From the NCBI GenBank assembly GCA_900555165.1, contig USKE01000075.1, forward strand, positions 1-9,083: 9,083 nucleotides of DNA, given 5' to 3'. The translations under genes were made by a program, and so were the position numbers. Below are positions 1-6,491 of this stretch, one piece after another. This stretch comes from an uncultured Porphyromonadaceae bacterium (GTDB lineage: Bacteria > Bacteroidota > Bacteroidia > Bacteroidales > Muribaculaceae). How positions within the stretch are numbered: position 1 is the stretch's first letter; every line of letters begins with the position of its first letter. Under the pieces are notes generated by a model, which had not been told where the DNA came from, did no database searches, and was given only the letters and a program-made list of their open reading frames with translations.

Positions 1-335
<335 letters not shown>

Positions 336-347
336 TTAGCGTGTTGT

Positions 348-380
348 GCGGAACGGTAGAGACTGCGTTCCGCCGCAGTC
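348..380 (-). other. Two overlapping, mutually exclusive hairpins in the groES-groL spacer
   Basis: Seen directly: arms 361-367 and 374-380 (GACTGCG/CGCAGTC, 6-nt loop) form one perfect 7-bp stem. Arms 348-355 and 366-373 (GCGGAACG/CGTTCCGC, 10-nt loop) form a perfect 8-bp stem. The two share bases 361-373, so an RNA can form only one at a time. Neither is followed by a U-run, so this is not an ordinary terminator. Inference: it may be an mRNA processing or stability element that tunes the groES:groL ratio, or it may be chance in a GC-rich spacer. Confidence 0.5.
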
Positions 381-390
381 GGCCATGGTT

Positions 391-663
391 TCAGAGCACC
401 ACGGCAAGCACGTCGCTCTGACGCATGATGAGCATCTTGTCGCCCTCTACGTCGATTTCGGTGCCGGCATATTTGCCATAGAGTACGGTCTGACCCTCTG
501 TGAGGACCATTTCCTCATCTTTTGTGCCGTTGCCTACGGCGATGACGGTGCCTTTGAGGGGTTTCTCTTTTGCCGAATCAGGGATAATGATGCCCGAGAG
601 GGTTGTTTCTTCTGCGGGAGTGGGCTGTATGAGCACACGGTCGGCAAGCGGTTGGATCTTCAT
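391..663 (-). CDS. groS: 10 kDa co-chaperonin GroES
   Basis: GroES forms the heptameric lid of the GroEL chamber. The protein is 90 residues, typical for Bacteroidales. It begins MKIQPLADRVLIQP and shows the mobile loop that docks on GroEL (about residues 17-35, with SGIIIPDSAKEKP), the GTVIAVGNG turn (38-46) and the closing strand DKMLIMRQSDVLAVVL. The open frame continues 38 codons further upstream, but that extension has no similarity to GroES and runs through the promoter region, so the ATG at 661-663 is chosen. It is the first gene of a groES-groL operon. A near-perfect sigma-54 promoter lies about 46 nt upstream of the start codon. No Shine-Dalgarno sequence is visible; the leader is A/T-rich. 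Confidence 0.97.
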   Translation of the reverse strand: MKIQPLADRVLIQPTPAEETTLSGIIIPDSAKEKPLKGTVIAVGNGTKDEEMVLTEGQTVLYGKYAGTEIDVEGDKMLIMRQSDVLAVVL

Positions 664-709
664 GGGTTGAAAATTTATAAAGTTTTTGTTGTTTTCTACC
701 GGATAATGA

Positions 710-725
710 TGCAATACATGTGCCA
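710..725 (-). promoter_or_regulatory. Predicted sigma-54 (RpoN) -24/-12 promoter of groES-groL
   Basis: Read on the minus strand, the sequence is TGGCACATGTATTGCA. It matches the established sigma-54 consensus TGGCAC-r-N4-TTGC-w at every defined position, with the invariant GG (723-724) and GC (711-712) at the required spacing, and it is preceded by a T-run. Transcription would start near position 700, giving a leader of about 36 nt before the groES ATG. I find no convincing Bacteroidetes sigma-A type element (TTTG...TAnnTTTG) in the same spacer. The match is seen in the sequence; that it is used is inferred. Confidence 0.75.
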
Positions 726-753
726 AAAACGCTTTCGGGAGGTTCAGACACAT

Positions 754-775
754 AAAAGGTGACAACCGTGTCACC
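754..775 (-). terminator. Possible weak intrinsic terminator of the plsC-like gene
   Basis: On the minus strand, GGTGACA-CGGT-TGTCACC folds into a perfect 7-bp stem with a 4-nt loop, followed at once by TTTTATG. It lies about 60 nt after the stop codon of the acyltransferase gene, so termination there would separate that gene from groES. The U-tract is only four long, so it would be a weak terminator. The same bases are part of the inverted-repeat cluster interpreted above as activator sites; the two roles are not exclusive. Confidence 0.35.
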
Positions 776-812
776 ATCTGTTGTCACAGACTCTGACAGA
801 TTGTCACCTTTT
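754..812. promoter_or_regulatory. Cluster of inverted TGTCA/TGACA motifs, candidate enhancer for the sigma-54 promoter
   Basis: Within 59 bp there are five copies of the pentamer TGACA/TGTCA. They form several dyads: a perfect 7-bp inverted repeat GGTGACA-ACCG-TGTCACC (758-775), TGTCA-N7-TGACA (782-798), and TGACA-N3-TGTCA (794-806). The outermost arms, AAAAGGTGACA (754-764) and TGTCACCTTTT (802-812), are perfect 11-bp complements. Relative to the start site predicted near 700, the dyads centre at roughly -67 and -90 to -100, where AAA+ activators of sigma-54 polymerase usually bind. Inference: operator/enhancer for such an activator. Alternative: part of it is the terminator of the upstream acyltransferase gene. 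Confidence 0.55.
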
Positions 813-836
813 TAACATTCCGGAGTGCCGAATTGT

Positions 837-1565
837 TTATCCGCGCAGCTGGGGCGGGAGGGCCGAGGCCACTGCGGCGCGCGATTCGTCTATTACGCGG
901 CGTCGGTCGGCCTCGTCGGTCGGCGGGGCTATCGGTTTGTGGATGGTCAGCTTTATGTGCCCCCAGTGCGGAAGGATATGACCGCGCAACAGCACGTCGA
1001 TGGCACCGTCAATCGTCACCGGCACTACAGGCAGGGCAAATTCCATCGCCAACTGATAGGCGCCTTTATGAAAGACGCCCAGACGGCCGGTGCGCGAGCG
1101 CGAGCCTTCGGGGAACACGACCACCGACATGCCGTGGCGCAACGTGGCCTCGGCCTTGACCATGGTGCGGCGTATGGCCTGGGGCGACGAATTGTCGACA
1201 AATATATGTCCGGCGGCGGCACAGCTTGCCCCGATAACAGGGAAACGGCGCAGACCCTTTTTCATCATCCACTTGAAATTGTGGTTGAGATAGCCGTAGA
1301 TGGCGAATATGTCGTATGCGCCCTGATGGTTTGCCACGAAAACATACGAGGTCTTTCGGTCGATGTTCTCACGTCCCGTCACCGTAACGCGCACAAAACT
1401 GAGCCAGCAGAACATGCGCGCCCAGATATGCGCGGGCCAGTAGCCCCACACGCGTCCGCCCCCGAGCCATGACCCTATTATGGTTACCAGCCCGGTGAGG
1501 ATGGTGATGACCACCACCAGGGGGATCATCACCAGTATCTGATATATGCGGTAAAGGACAATCAC
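837..1565 (-). CDS. plsC: 1-acyl-sn-glycerol-3-phosphate acyltransferase (PlsC/LPLAT family)
   Basis: This family transfers an acyl chain to lysophosphatidic acid to make phosphatidic acid at the inner membrane, a core step of phospholipid synthesis. The 242-residue protein starts with a hydrophobic segment (about residues 3-33) that probably anchors it. It shows the family motifs in order: NHQGAYD at 79-85, with the catalytic His80 and Asp85 of the HX4D pair; GHIFVDNSS at 119-127; FPEGSRSRTG at 151-160, which binds the glycerol phosphate; and VPVTIDG at 181-187. The start is a GTG at 1563-1565, chosen because it keeps the whole N-terminal helix and lies 14 nt after the glyA stop. An internal ATG at codon 14 is the alternative. 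The spacing suggests coupling with glyA. The exact acyl-acceptor substrate cannot be told from the sequence. Confidence 0.9.
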   Translation of the reverse strand: MIVLYRIYQILVMIPLVVVITILTGLVTIIGSWLGGGRVWGYWPAHIWARMFCWLSFVRVTVTGRENIDRKTSYVFVANHQGAYDIFAIYGYLNHNFKWMMKKGLRRFPVIGASCAAAGHIFVDNSSPQAIRRTMVKAEATLRHGMSVVVFPEGSRSRTGRLGVFHKGAYQLAMEFALPVVPVTIDGAIDVLLRGHILPHWGHIKLTIHKPIAPPTDEADRRRVIDESRAAVASALPPQLRG

Positions 1566-1579
1566 GGCTGCACGGAGTA

Positions 1580-2883
1580 TTACCAGGCGAACATGGGACG
1601 GTCGGCCATCATGGCGTTGACCTTCCCGCGCACGGCGGCGATGGTTTCGGCACTTTCGGGGTTCGAGAGCACGGTGTCGATAAGCTCGACGATCGGGCCC
1701 ATCTCATCCTCCTTGAGGCCGCGTGTGGTGATTGCGGGGGTGCCAAGACGGATACCTGAGGTGAGGAAGGGTGAGCGGCTGTCGAACGGCACCATGTTCT
1801 TGTTGGCGGTGATGTCGGCCTCTACGAGCACGCGCTCGGCCACTTTACCGGTCAGGTCGGGGAACTTGGTGCGCAGGTCAACGAGCATGCAGTGGTTGTC
1901 GGTACCGCCCGAGATTACTTTGTAGCCCTTGTCGACAAGCACCTGTGCCATTGTGGCGGCGTTTTTCTTAACCTGGGCCTGATATTCCTTATATTCGGGC
2001 TGGAGAGCCTCGCCGAATGCCACGGCCTTGGCAGCTATGACATGTTCCAGCGGGCCACCCTGCACGCCGGGGAACACTGCCGAGTCAAGAAGTGACGACA
2101 TCTTGCGCACCTCGCCCTTCTTTGTGGTCTTACCCCAGGGATTGTCGAAATCCTTGCCGACCATAATGACACCGCCGCGGGGACCGCGCAGAGTCTTGTG
2201 GGTTGTTGAGGTGACGATGTGGGCGTGACGCAGCGGGTTGTCAAGCAGCCCGGCGGCTATAAGGCCTGCGGGGTGTGCCATGTCGACCATGAAGATCGCG
2301 CCGATGCTGTCGGCAATCTGACGCATGCGGGCATAGTCCCACTCGCGCGAATACGCGCTGGCGCCGCCGATGATGAGTTTGGGCTTGTGCTCGCGGGCCA
2401 TGCGCTCCATGTGGTCATAGTCCACAAGACCAGTCTCGGCGTCGACATTATAGCCGATGGCGTTGAATACCATGCCCGAGAAGTTCACGGGGCTGCCGTG
2501 CGAGAGGTGGCCGCCGTGATCGAGGTTCATGCCCATGAATGTGTCGCCCGGTTTCAGGCAGGCCATGAACACTGCCATGTTGGCCTGTGCGCCCGAATGG
2601 GGCTGTACGTTGGCGTATTCGGCACCGAAAAGTTCCTTGAGTCTATCCTGGGCCAGTGTCTCGGCCTCGTCGACCACCTGGCAGCCGCCCTCATAGAGAC
2701 AAAAAAGCCGCCGTAATAGCGGTGACCGGGGTATCCCTCGGCATACTTGTTGGTCAGGCATGAACCCATGGCCTCCATCACCTGGGGCGATACGAAGTTT
2801 TCAGAGGCGATCAGCTCGATGCCTTTACGCTGACGCTGGTCCTCGCGGTTGATAATGTCGAAAATTGCGGTGTCGCGTTTCAT
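1580..2883 (-). pseudogene. glyA: Serine hydroxymethyltransferase, frame broken by a 23-bp insertion
   Basis: GlyA is the PLP enzyme that interconverts serine plus tetrahydrofolate with glycine plus 5,10-methylene-THF. The N-terminal part begins [20 protein letters not shown], continues through ELIASENF and ends at [15 protein letters not shown]. The rest, in another frame, starts [20 protein letters not shown] and includes [19 protein letters not shown], the PLP-lysine motif [14 protein letters not shown] and [14 protein letters not shown], ending MFAW. Between the two parts sits a 23-bp insertion (2684-2706). Without it the gene is exactly 426 codons, the length I expect for Bacteroidales. 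The ATG at 2881-2883 is chosen over a TTG two codons upstream because Bacteroidales GlyA begins MKRD. All sequence outside the insertion looks intact, so this is either a recent mutation, a sequencing or assembly error, or an unusual in-frame insertion with a one-base homopolymer miscall. As written it would not give a normal enzyme. Confidence 0.93.
2684..2712. repeat. 6-bp direct repeat (GCCGCC) flanking a 17-bp insert within glyA
   Basis: GCCGCC occurs at 2684-2689 and again at 2707-2712. Between them lies CTCATAGAGACAAAAAA, which has no counterpart in GlyA. One copy of the hexamer is native (it encodes the Gly-Gly of YYGG); the other copy plus the 17 bp make up the 23-bp excess. The layout resembles a target-site duplication around a footprint, or a templated or slippage insertion. 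The run of six A at 2701-2706 is a possible length-error site. Confidence 0.75.
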
Positions 2884-2908
2884 AAGCAAAATGTATTGAT
2901 TATTGTGT

Positions 2909-2937
2909 GGCGTTCACCCTGACGGGGGTGCGGCGCC
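2909..2937. other. Hairpin in the flavin reductase-glyA spacer, not a canonical terminator
   Basis: CACCC (2915-2919) pairs with GGGTG (2926-2930) around a 6-nt loop, and an outer GGCG (2909-2912)/CGCC (2934-2937) adds a second short stem. On the minus strand it starts just after the flavin reductase stop codon and is followed by CACACAATAATC, with no U-run. It could mark the 3' end of the upstream message or stabilise it. The 25 nt between it and the glyA ATG are A/T-rich and hold no promoter I can defend. Confidence 0.35.
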
Positions 2938-2939
2938 TG

Positions 2940-3545
2940 TTATTGTTTGTTCTGTTTTTTGTCTGTTGCGCCGGTTTTCGGGCCGGATTTCTTCACCGAA
3001 AACCCGAACCGACCCAGCTCGTCGCCCTGCGCATAGTAGTGGCCGTGGGTATAGCTCATCAGACCGGCTGCCTCAAGGTCGAAAAGATCTGTCTCGGGGT
3101 CGAAATACCGTTCATCGGCCAGCACGTTCACCACTTCAGCAAGAAACATGTCGTGACTGCCAAGTGGCAATATCGTCTTCACCCGGCACTCTATCGACAC
3201 CGGCGCCTCCTCTATCGAGGGGCACGCCACGGCCACTCCCGGGTTGGGGGTAAGGCCGGTTTCGCGCCATTTGTCAGAGTCGCGCCCTGAACGCACTCCA
3301 ACGAAATCCGTAGCGCGGGCCATATCGGCCGTAGTGAGGTTTATGATGAACTCCATGTTCTCCTTGATCATTGGGTACGAATGGCGTTCGGGCCTCACGG
3401 AGATATAGCACATCGGCGGATTGGTGCACACGGTACCTGTCCATGCCACGGTGAGCATGTTCGAATGCTCCACATCGCGGCCGCATGTGACAATCACCGC
3501 GGGAAGCGGGAAGATCATGTTGCCCGGCTTGAGCTGGCGTTTCAT
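2940..3545 (-). CDS. Flavin reductase-like protein, FMN-binding split barrel (flavoredoxin type)
   Basis: The 201-residue protein resembles the flavin reductase/flavoredoxin family (Flavin_Reduct domain), which binds FMN in a split beta-barrel dimer and passes electrons from NAD(P)H or ferredoxin-type donors to flavin or partner proteins. Family-like features are PLPAVIVTCG (13-22), the SNMLTVAWTGTVCTNPPM core (28-45), ISVRPERHSYPMIKEN (48-63), where FMN is usually bound, GSHDMFLAEVV (129-139) and the C-terminal YYAQGDELGRFGFS (170-183). The last 18 residues are lysine-rich and probably disordered. The start is the ATG at 3543-3545, 15 nt after pyrI. Its position between pyrI and glyA suggests co-transcription with the pyrimidine genes, but its electron donor, acceptor and physiological role are unknown. 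Confidence 0.85.
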   Translation of the reverse strand: MKRQLKPGNMIFPLPAVIVTCGRDVEHSNMLTVAWTGTVCTNPPMCYISVRPERHSYPMIKENMEFIINLTTADMARATDFVGVRSGRDSDKWRETGLTPNPGVAVACPSIEEAPVSIECRVKTILPLGSHDMFLAEVVNVLADERYFDPETDLFDLEAAGLMSYTHGHYYAQGDELGRFGFSVKKSGPKTGATDKKQNKQ

Positions 3546-3560
3546 CTGTCGGCTTCGGTG

Positions 3561-4022
3561 TTACTTAATATTGGCCTTGTCGTTTGCCACAGTGTGGTTG
3601 CAGTAGCGGCAGCGGATATGGCCCGGCTTGTCTTCGACGGCAGTGAACACCGTTGCCATCGGCTCATTGTTGGTGATGCACTTGGGGTTGTCGCACTTCA
3701 CGATACCGCGTATCTCGGCCGGCAGTGTGACCACACGTTTCTCCACCACTTCGTAGCCTCGGATGGTGTTCACCACTGCATCAGGGGCGATGAGGGCAAT
3801 GCGGTTAAGCACATCTTCGGGGAAGAACACGTCGGCCACCTTGATAATCCCTTTGCGTCCCATGCGGCTGCTGTGCAGGTTATTGCCGATGGTAAGGGTC
3901 GAGTCGAGGTTCTCCAGCCCCAGAATCTTCACGCATTTGAAAAGTGCGCTGTCGGGGATATGGTCTATCACGGTGCCGTTCTCGAGGGCGGCTACCGCAA
4001 GTTCTTTCTTCTGACTGGTCAT
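3561..4022 (-). CDS. pyrI: Aspartate carbamoyltransferase regulatory chain
   Basis: PyrI binds the allosteric nucleotides (CTP, ATP) and joins PyrB trimers into the aspartate transcarbamoylase holoenzyme, giving feedback control of pyrimidine synthesis. The product is 153 residues, the same length as the E. coli protein. The N-terminal nucleotide domain (about 1-100) starts [20 protein letters not shown], and [19 protein letters not shown] covers the usual effector region. The C-terminal zinc domain has all four ligands: Cys110 and Cys115 (CDNPKC) and Cys138 and Cys141 (CRYC). The frame stays open for 30 codons upstream, but that is pyrB sequence. The ATG at 4020-4022 overlaps the pyrB stop in an ATGA, the mark of translational coupling. 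The enzyme is therefore expected to be a regulated, E. coli-like class. Confidence 0.97.
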   Translation of the reverse strand: MTSQKKELAVAALENGTVIDHIPDSALFKCVKILGLENLDSTLTIGNNLHSSRMGRKGIIKVADVFFPEDVLNRIALIAPDAVVNTIRGYEVVEKRVVTLPAEIRGIVKCDNPKCITNNEPMATVFTAVEDKPGHIRCRYCNHTVANDKANIK

Positions 4023-5017
4023 GATTTCTGATTCCTTGCGGGTTCTGATGCTGTTTCTGATGCCTTGAGGTCTTCGGCGAGCTTTTCTACGTCGATGCCC
4101 AATGCGCGGCATATTATTGCCTGACGGGCATAGAGACCGTTGCGTGCCTGTTCGAAATAGTATGCCTTGGGATTGTCGTCGACATCGGGATTGATCTCGT
4201 TCACACGCGGCAGCGGGTGGAGTATGCGCAGGTTCGGTTTCGAGGTAGCGAGCATATCGTTCCGCAGAGTGTAGAGATCCTTCACGCGCTCGTACTCCAT
4301 GATGTCCTGAAAACGCTCGCGCTGCACGCGGGTCATGTAAATTATATCAGACGAATCAATCACCTCCTGCGAGAAATCGGTATGCTCCTCAAACTCGATT
4401 CCCTGCCGGCGGCAGAACTCCACATACTCGCGCGGCATTCGCAGCTCGTCGCATGCCACAAATCTGAAACGGGGTTTGAAATACCTCATGGCCATGAGCA
4501 GCGAGTGCACGGTGCGTCCGTATTTGAGGTCGCCCACCAGGGTTATGGTCAGGTTCTCGAGAGTTCCCTGTGTCTTGAGTATCGAATAGAGGTCGAGCAT
4601 GGTCTGCGACGGGTGCTGGTTGGCACCGTCGCCGGCATTGACCACGGGCACGTCGGTGACTTCGGTGGCGTAGCGCGCGGCCCCTTCGAGGTAGTGGCGC
4701 ATTATGATGATGTCCACATAGTTCGACACCATCTTGATGGTATCCTTGAGGGTCTCCCCTTTCGACGACGATGTTGTCGAGGCGTCTGAAAACCCGATTA
4801 CGCGGCCCCCCAGGCGGTTGACGGCGGTCTCGAAACTCAGGCGCGTGCGGGTCGAGGGCTCGAAAAAGAGCGTCGCGAGCTTCTTATACCGGCAAACCTC
4901 GCGGTAGTCGAGGATCTTGTGATTGGGGTGCTCCTCAAAAAAACGGGCCGCCCCCAGCAGGCGCAGAATCTGCTCCTTGTCGAGGTCGGCTACGGAAACC
5001 AGTGACTTGGTATTCAT
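4019..5017 (-). CDS. pyrB: Aspartate carbamoyltransferase catalytic chain
   Basis: PyrB condenses carbamoyl phosphate and L-aspartate to carbamoyl aspartate, the first committed step of de novo pyrimidine synthesis. The 332-residue protein carries the expected sites: FFEPSTRTR (51-59) for carbamoyl phosphate, [10 protein letters not shown] (83-92) with the lysine contributed to the neighbouring active site, [11 protein letters not shown] (106-116), [19 protein letters not shown] (127-145), [12 protein letters not shown] (162-173), MTRVQRERF (228-236) and HPLPRVNEI (267-275). The last 20 or so residues are a low-complexity tail. The ATG at 5015-5017 is chosen; an in-frame TTG four codons upstream is less likely. 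It is the first gene of pyrBI and probably of a longer unit with the flavin reductase and glyA, driven by the promoter at 5088-5118. Confidence 0.98.
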   Translation of the reverse strand: MNTKSLVSVADLDKEQILRLLGAARFFEEHPNHKILDYREVCRYKKLATLFFEPSTRTRLSFETAVNRLGGRVIGFSDASTTSSSKGETLKDTIKMVSNYVDIIIMRHYLEGAARYATEVTDVPVVNAGDGANQHPSQTMLDLYSILKTQGTLENLTITLVGDLKYGRTVHSLLMAMRYFKPRFRFVACDELRMPREYVEFCRRQGIEFEEHTDFSQEVIDSSDIIYMTRVQRERFQDIMEYERVKDLYTLRNDMLATSKPNLRILHPLPRVNEINPDVDDNPKAYYFEQARNGLYARQAIICRALGIDVEKLAEDLKASETASEPARNQKS

Positions 5018-5043
5018 CTGTATTGACAATGTGAGGTTTATCC

Positions 5044-5081
5044 GGAGAGAGAGCCTTGGCGGTGACCGGCACCCTCTCTCC
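5044..5081 (-). promoter_or_regulatory. Stem-loop at the 5' end of the pyrBI leader
   Basis: GGAGAGAG (5044-5051) and CTCTCTCC (5074-5081) are perfect 8-bp complements. The 22-nt loop contains a further short palindrome, GGTG-ACCGG-CACC (5061-5073). With transcription predicted to start near 5082, this structure would sit at the very 5' end of the mRNA. No U-run follows it, so it is not a simple attenuator-terminator. It may protect the mRNA or respond to a ligand or protein; that role is inference. No leader peptide is evident. Confidence 0.5.
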
Positions 5082-5087
5082 TGCCCG

Positions 5088-5118
5088 CAAAGTTAATAAA
5101 AATTTATACAGCCACAGA
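5088..5118 (-). promoter_or_regulatory. Bacteroidetes-type promoter for pyrB
   Basis: The minus strand carries TAACTTTG at 5095-5088, a perfect match to the Bacteroidetes -7 element TAnnTTTG. With a 19-nt spacer, TCTG at 5118-5115 matches three of four bases of the -33 element TTTG. The region between is A/T-rich. Start of transcription is expected near 5081-5084, giving a leader of about 65 nt. A 12-bp perfect palindrome, GAAAATATTTTC (5117-5128), abuts the -33 element and could be a regulator site. Confidence 0.7.
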
Positions 5119-5162
5119 AAATATTTTCAGGTTTTTCGAGGGGTTCAGGCGGGATACGCTGA

Positions 5163-6491
5163 TTATTTTGCAGTACGAGGGGGGTGCGAGGCAGATTTCT
5201 TAAGCAGGGTGACGATGAGATAAGAGGTGGCGGCCGCGCATGCCACCGGCATCAGCAGGCTGTAATGCCCCGACATCTCCACGACCAGGAATATCGCCAT
5301 AAGGGGCGCACGCGACGTGCCGCCGAGCACCGCGGCCATGCCGTAGCAAGCATAGTCGCTGACGGGGAGCGCGAGGCCGAAAAGCAGATTCACAACTGAG
5401 GCGAACAGCAGTCCGGCGGCACATCCGGCGAAGATGGCAGGCGCGAAGTCGCCGGCGACACCGCCTCCGCTGGTTGTAGATGCCGTGGCCACGGCTTTTA
5501 CGAGCAGAATCAGCAGGCACACCCCCACGGGTCCCCAGGGGGATGCGGTGATGTGCGCCAGCGGTCCGCAGGCCGACAGCGCAGAGAGATCGCCGGCAAG
5601 CACATGGGTTATGACGCCGTATCCCTCGCCGTACAGGGCGGGGAGGAGGAAAAGCGACAGACCTATGACGACACCGGCGGTGAGGTTCTTCAGCCACGGG
5701 TTGGCGAACCGGGCGTAACGCGCGGTAAGCGCGGCCATGACACGGTTGTAATACACGGCATAGAGGCCACAGGCGGCGCCGACAAATACGGTCATGGGAA
5801 TGGTAGACAAATCAAAGGGGTGCCACGCAGGGAACGGGATGTCTGACACTCCGCCGGCAAGCATCCAGGCGGTGAGGCCGGCAGTGAGGCAACACACGCC
5901 CAGAGCCACGAGCTGTGTTATGCCCATGGCAAGCCCTATGACTTCGAGGGTGAAGAAAAAGCCCCCTACAGGGGCGCGGAATATGGCGGGGGCGCCGATG
6001 GCGGTGAATGTCATGACCATGCTGCGGCTGAGACGGCATCTTTTGGCAAGGTTGCTCCCGATGGCCGCCGAGGCGTAAGCTATCGGGCCTTCGGTTCCGG
6101 CCGAGCCCCCCAGGCCGAGCGTGAGGGCGGCTGCTATGAGGGGGCTTATGGTGAGACCGAGCGGCATATAGGGATGGCGGCGCGCCAGCGCGGCCTTTAG
6201 CCTGTCGACACCGTGAGAAATCTCGCGGTGTATGACATAACGCTGGTAACAGGCAGCCAGGATAACGCCGATGACGGGGAGCCACAGGAAACGCCAGTTC
6301 CACCGCGCGGGGTCGAGACCGGTGAGAGCGAAATGCGAAATCTGCGCCACCATCCATTTCAGCAGCTGGGCGCATGCCCCTGCCGTGATGCCCACTACGA
6401 AAGCCGCCAGCATGAGGAATGCCGTCGACGGGCCTGTGCCGTCGGCGGTATCACGCTGCAACCACTGTGGAAATGAATAATTGAAACGCAT
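5163..6491 (-). CDS. ClC-family chloride channel/transporter, single membrane domain, no CBS domains
   Basis: ClC proteins are dimeric inner-membrane chloride channels or Cl-/H+ antiporters. The 442-residue protein has about ten or more hydrophobic helices and the family signatures: GGSAGTEGPIA (128-138), with the gating glutamate Glu134; APAIFRAPVGGFFFTLE (167-183); and GGGVAGDFAPAIFAG (342-356), the GxFxP anion-binding loop. It departs from the E. coli antiporter in three places: the GSGIP serine loop reads SHGVDR (92-97), the internal proton glutamate position appears to be Val184 (LEV instead of EE), and the chain ends at SASHPPRTAK with no helix carrying the central anion tyrosine. It may therefore be a channel or uncoupled carrier. 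The ATG at 6489-6491 is preceded by a 91-nt spacer after the LPS permease gene. The family is certain; the transport mode and ion are not. Confidence 0.93.
   Translation of the reverse strand: MRFNYSFPQWLQRDTADGTGPSTAFLMLAAFVVGITAGACAQLLKWMVAQISHFALTGLDPARWNWRFLWLPVIGVILAACYQRYVIHREISHGVDRLKAALARRHPYMPLGLTISPLIAAALTLGLGGSAGTEGPIAYASAAIGSNLAKRCRLSRSMVMTFTAIGAPAIFRAPVGGFFFTLEVIGLAMGITQLVALGVCCLTAGLTAWMLAGGVSDIPFPAWHPFDLSTIPMTVFVGAACGLYAVYYNRVMAALTARYARFANPWLKNLTAGVVIGLSLFLLPALYGEGYGVITHVLAGDLSALSACGPLAHITASPWGPVGVCLLILLVKAVATASTTSGGGVAGDFAPAIFAGCAAGLLFASVVNLLFGLALPVSDYACYGMAAVLGGTSRAPLMAIFLVVEMSGHYSLLMPVACAAATSYLIVTLLKKSASHPPRTAK

Noticed and set aside
664..777. N-terminal extension of GroES by 38 residues
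   Set aside because: The extension covers the sigma-54 element and leader and has no similarity to GroES; the 90-residue form fits the family exactly.
815..840. CIRCE-like half site (GGCACTCC) upstream of groES on the minus strand
   Set aside because: CIRCE needs TTAGCACTC-N9-GAGTGCTAA. Only a poor half is present and there is no second arm, so HrcA control is not supported.
825..1472. 215-codon open frame on the plus strand
   Set aside because: It is antisense to the plsC-like gene, whose acyltransferase motifs are clear. No promoter or recognisable protein is seen on the plus strand.
2690..2712. Programmed -1 frameshift as the normal way to express glyA
   Set aside because: A slippery-like TTT TTT is present, but the site lies inside bases foreign to GlyA, the first slip position (CTT) is mismatched, no stimulatory structure is obvious, and no glyA is known to me to use frameshifting.
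2884..2896. TACATTTTG just upstream of the glyA ATG as a Bacteroidetes -7 element
   Set aside because: The spacing is one base too long for TAnnTTTG, and it sits only 3 nt from the start codon, so transcription would begin inside the gene.
3381..4031. 216-codon open frame on the plus strand
   Set aside because: It is the reverse of the flavin reductase and pyrI genes, both well supported; composition is typical of a shadow frame.
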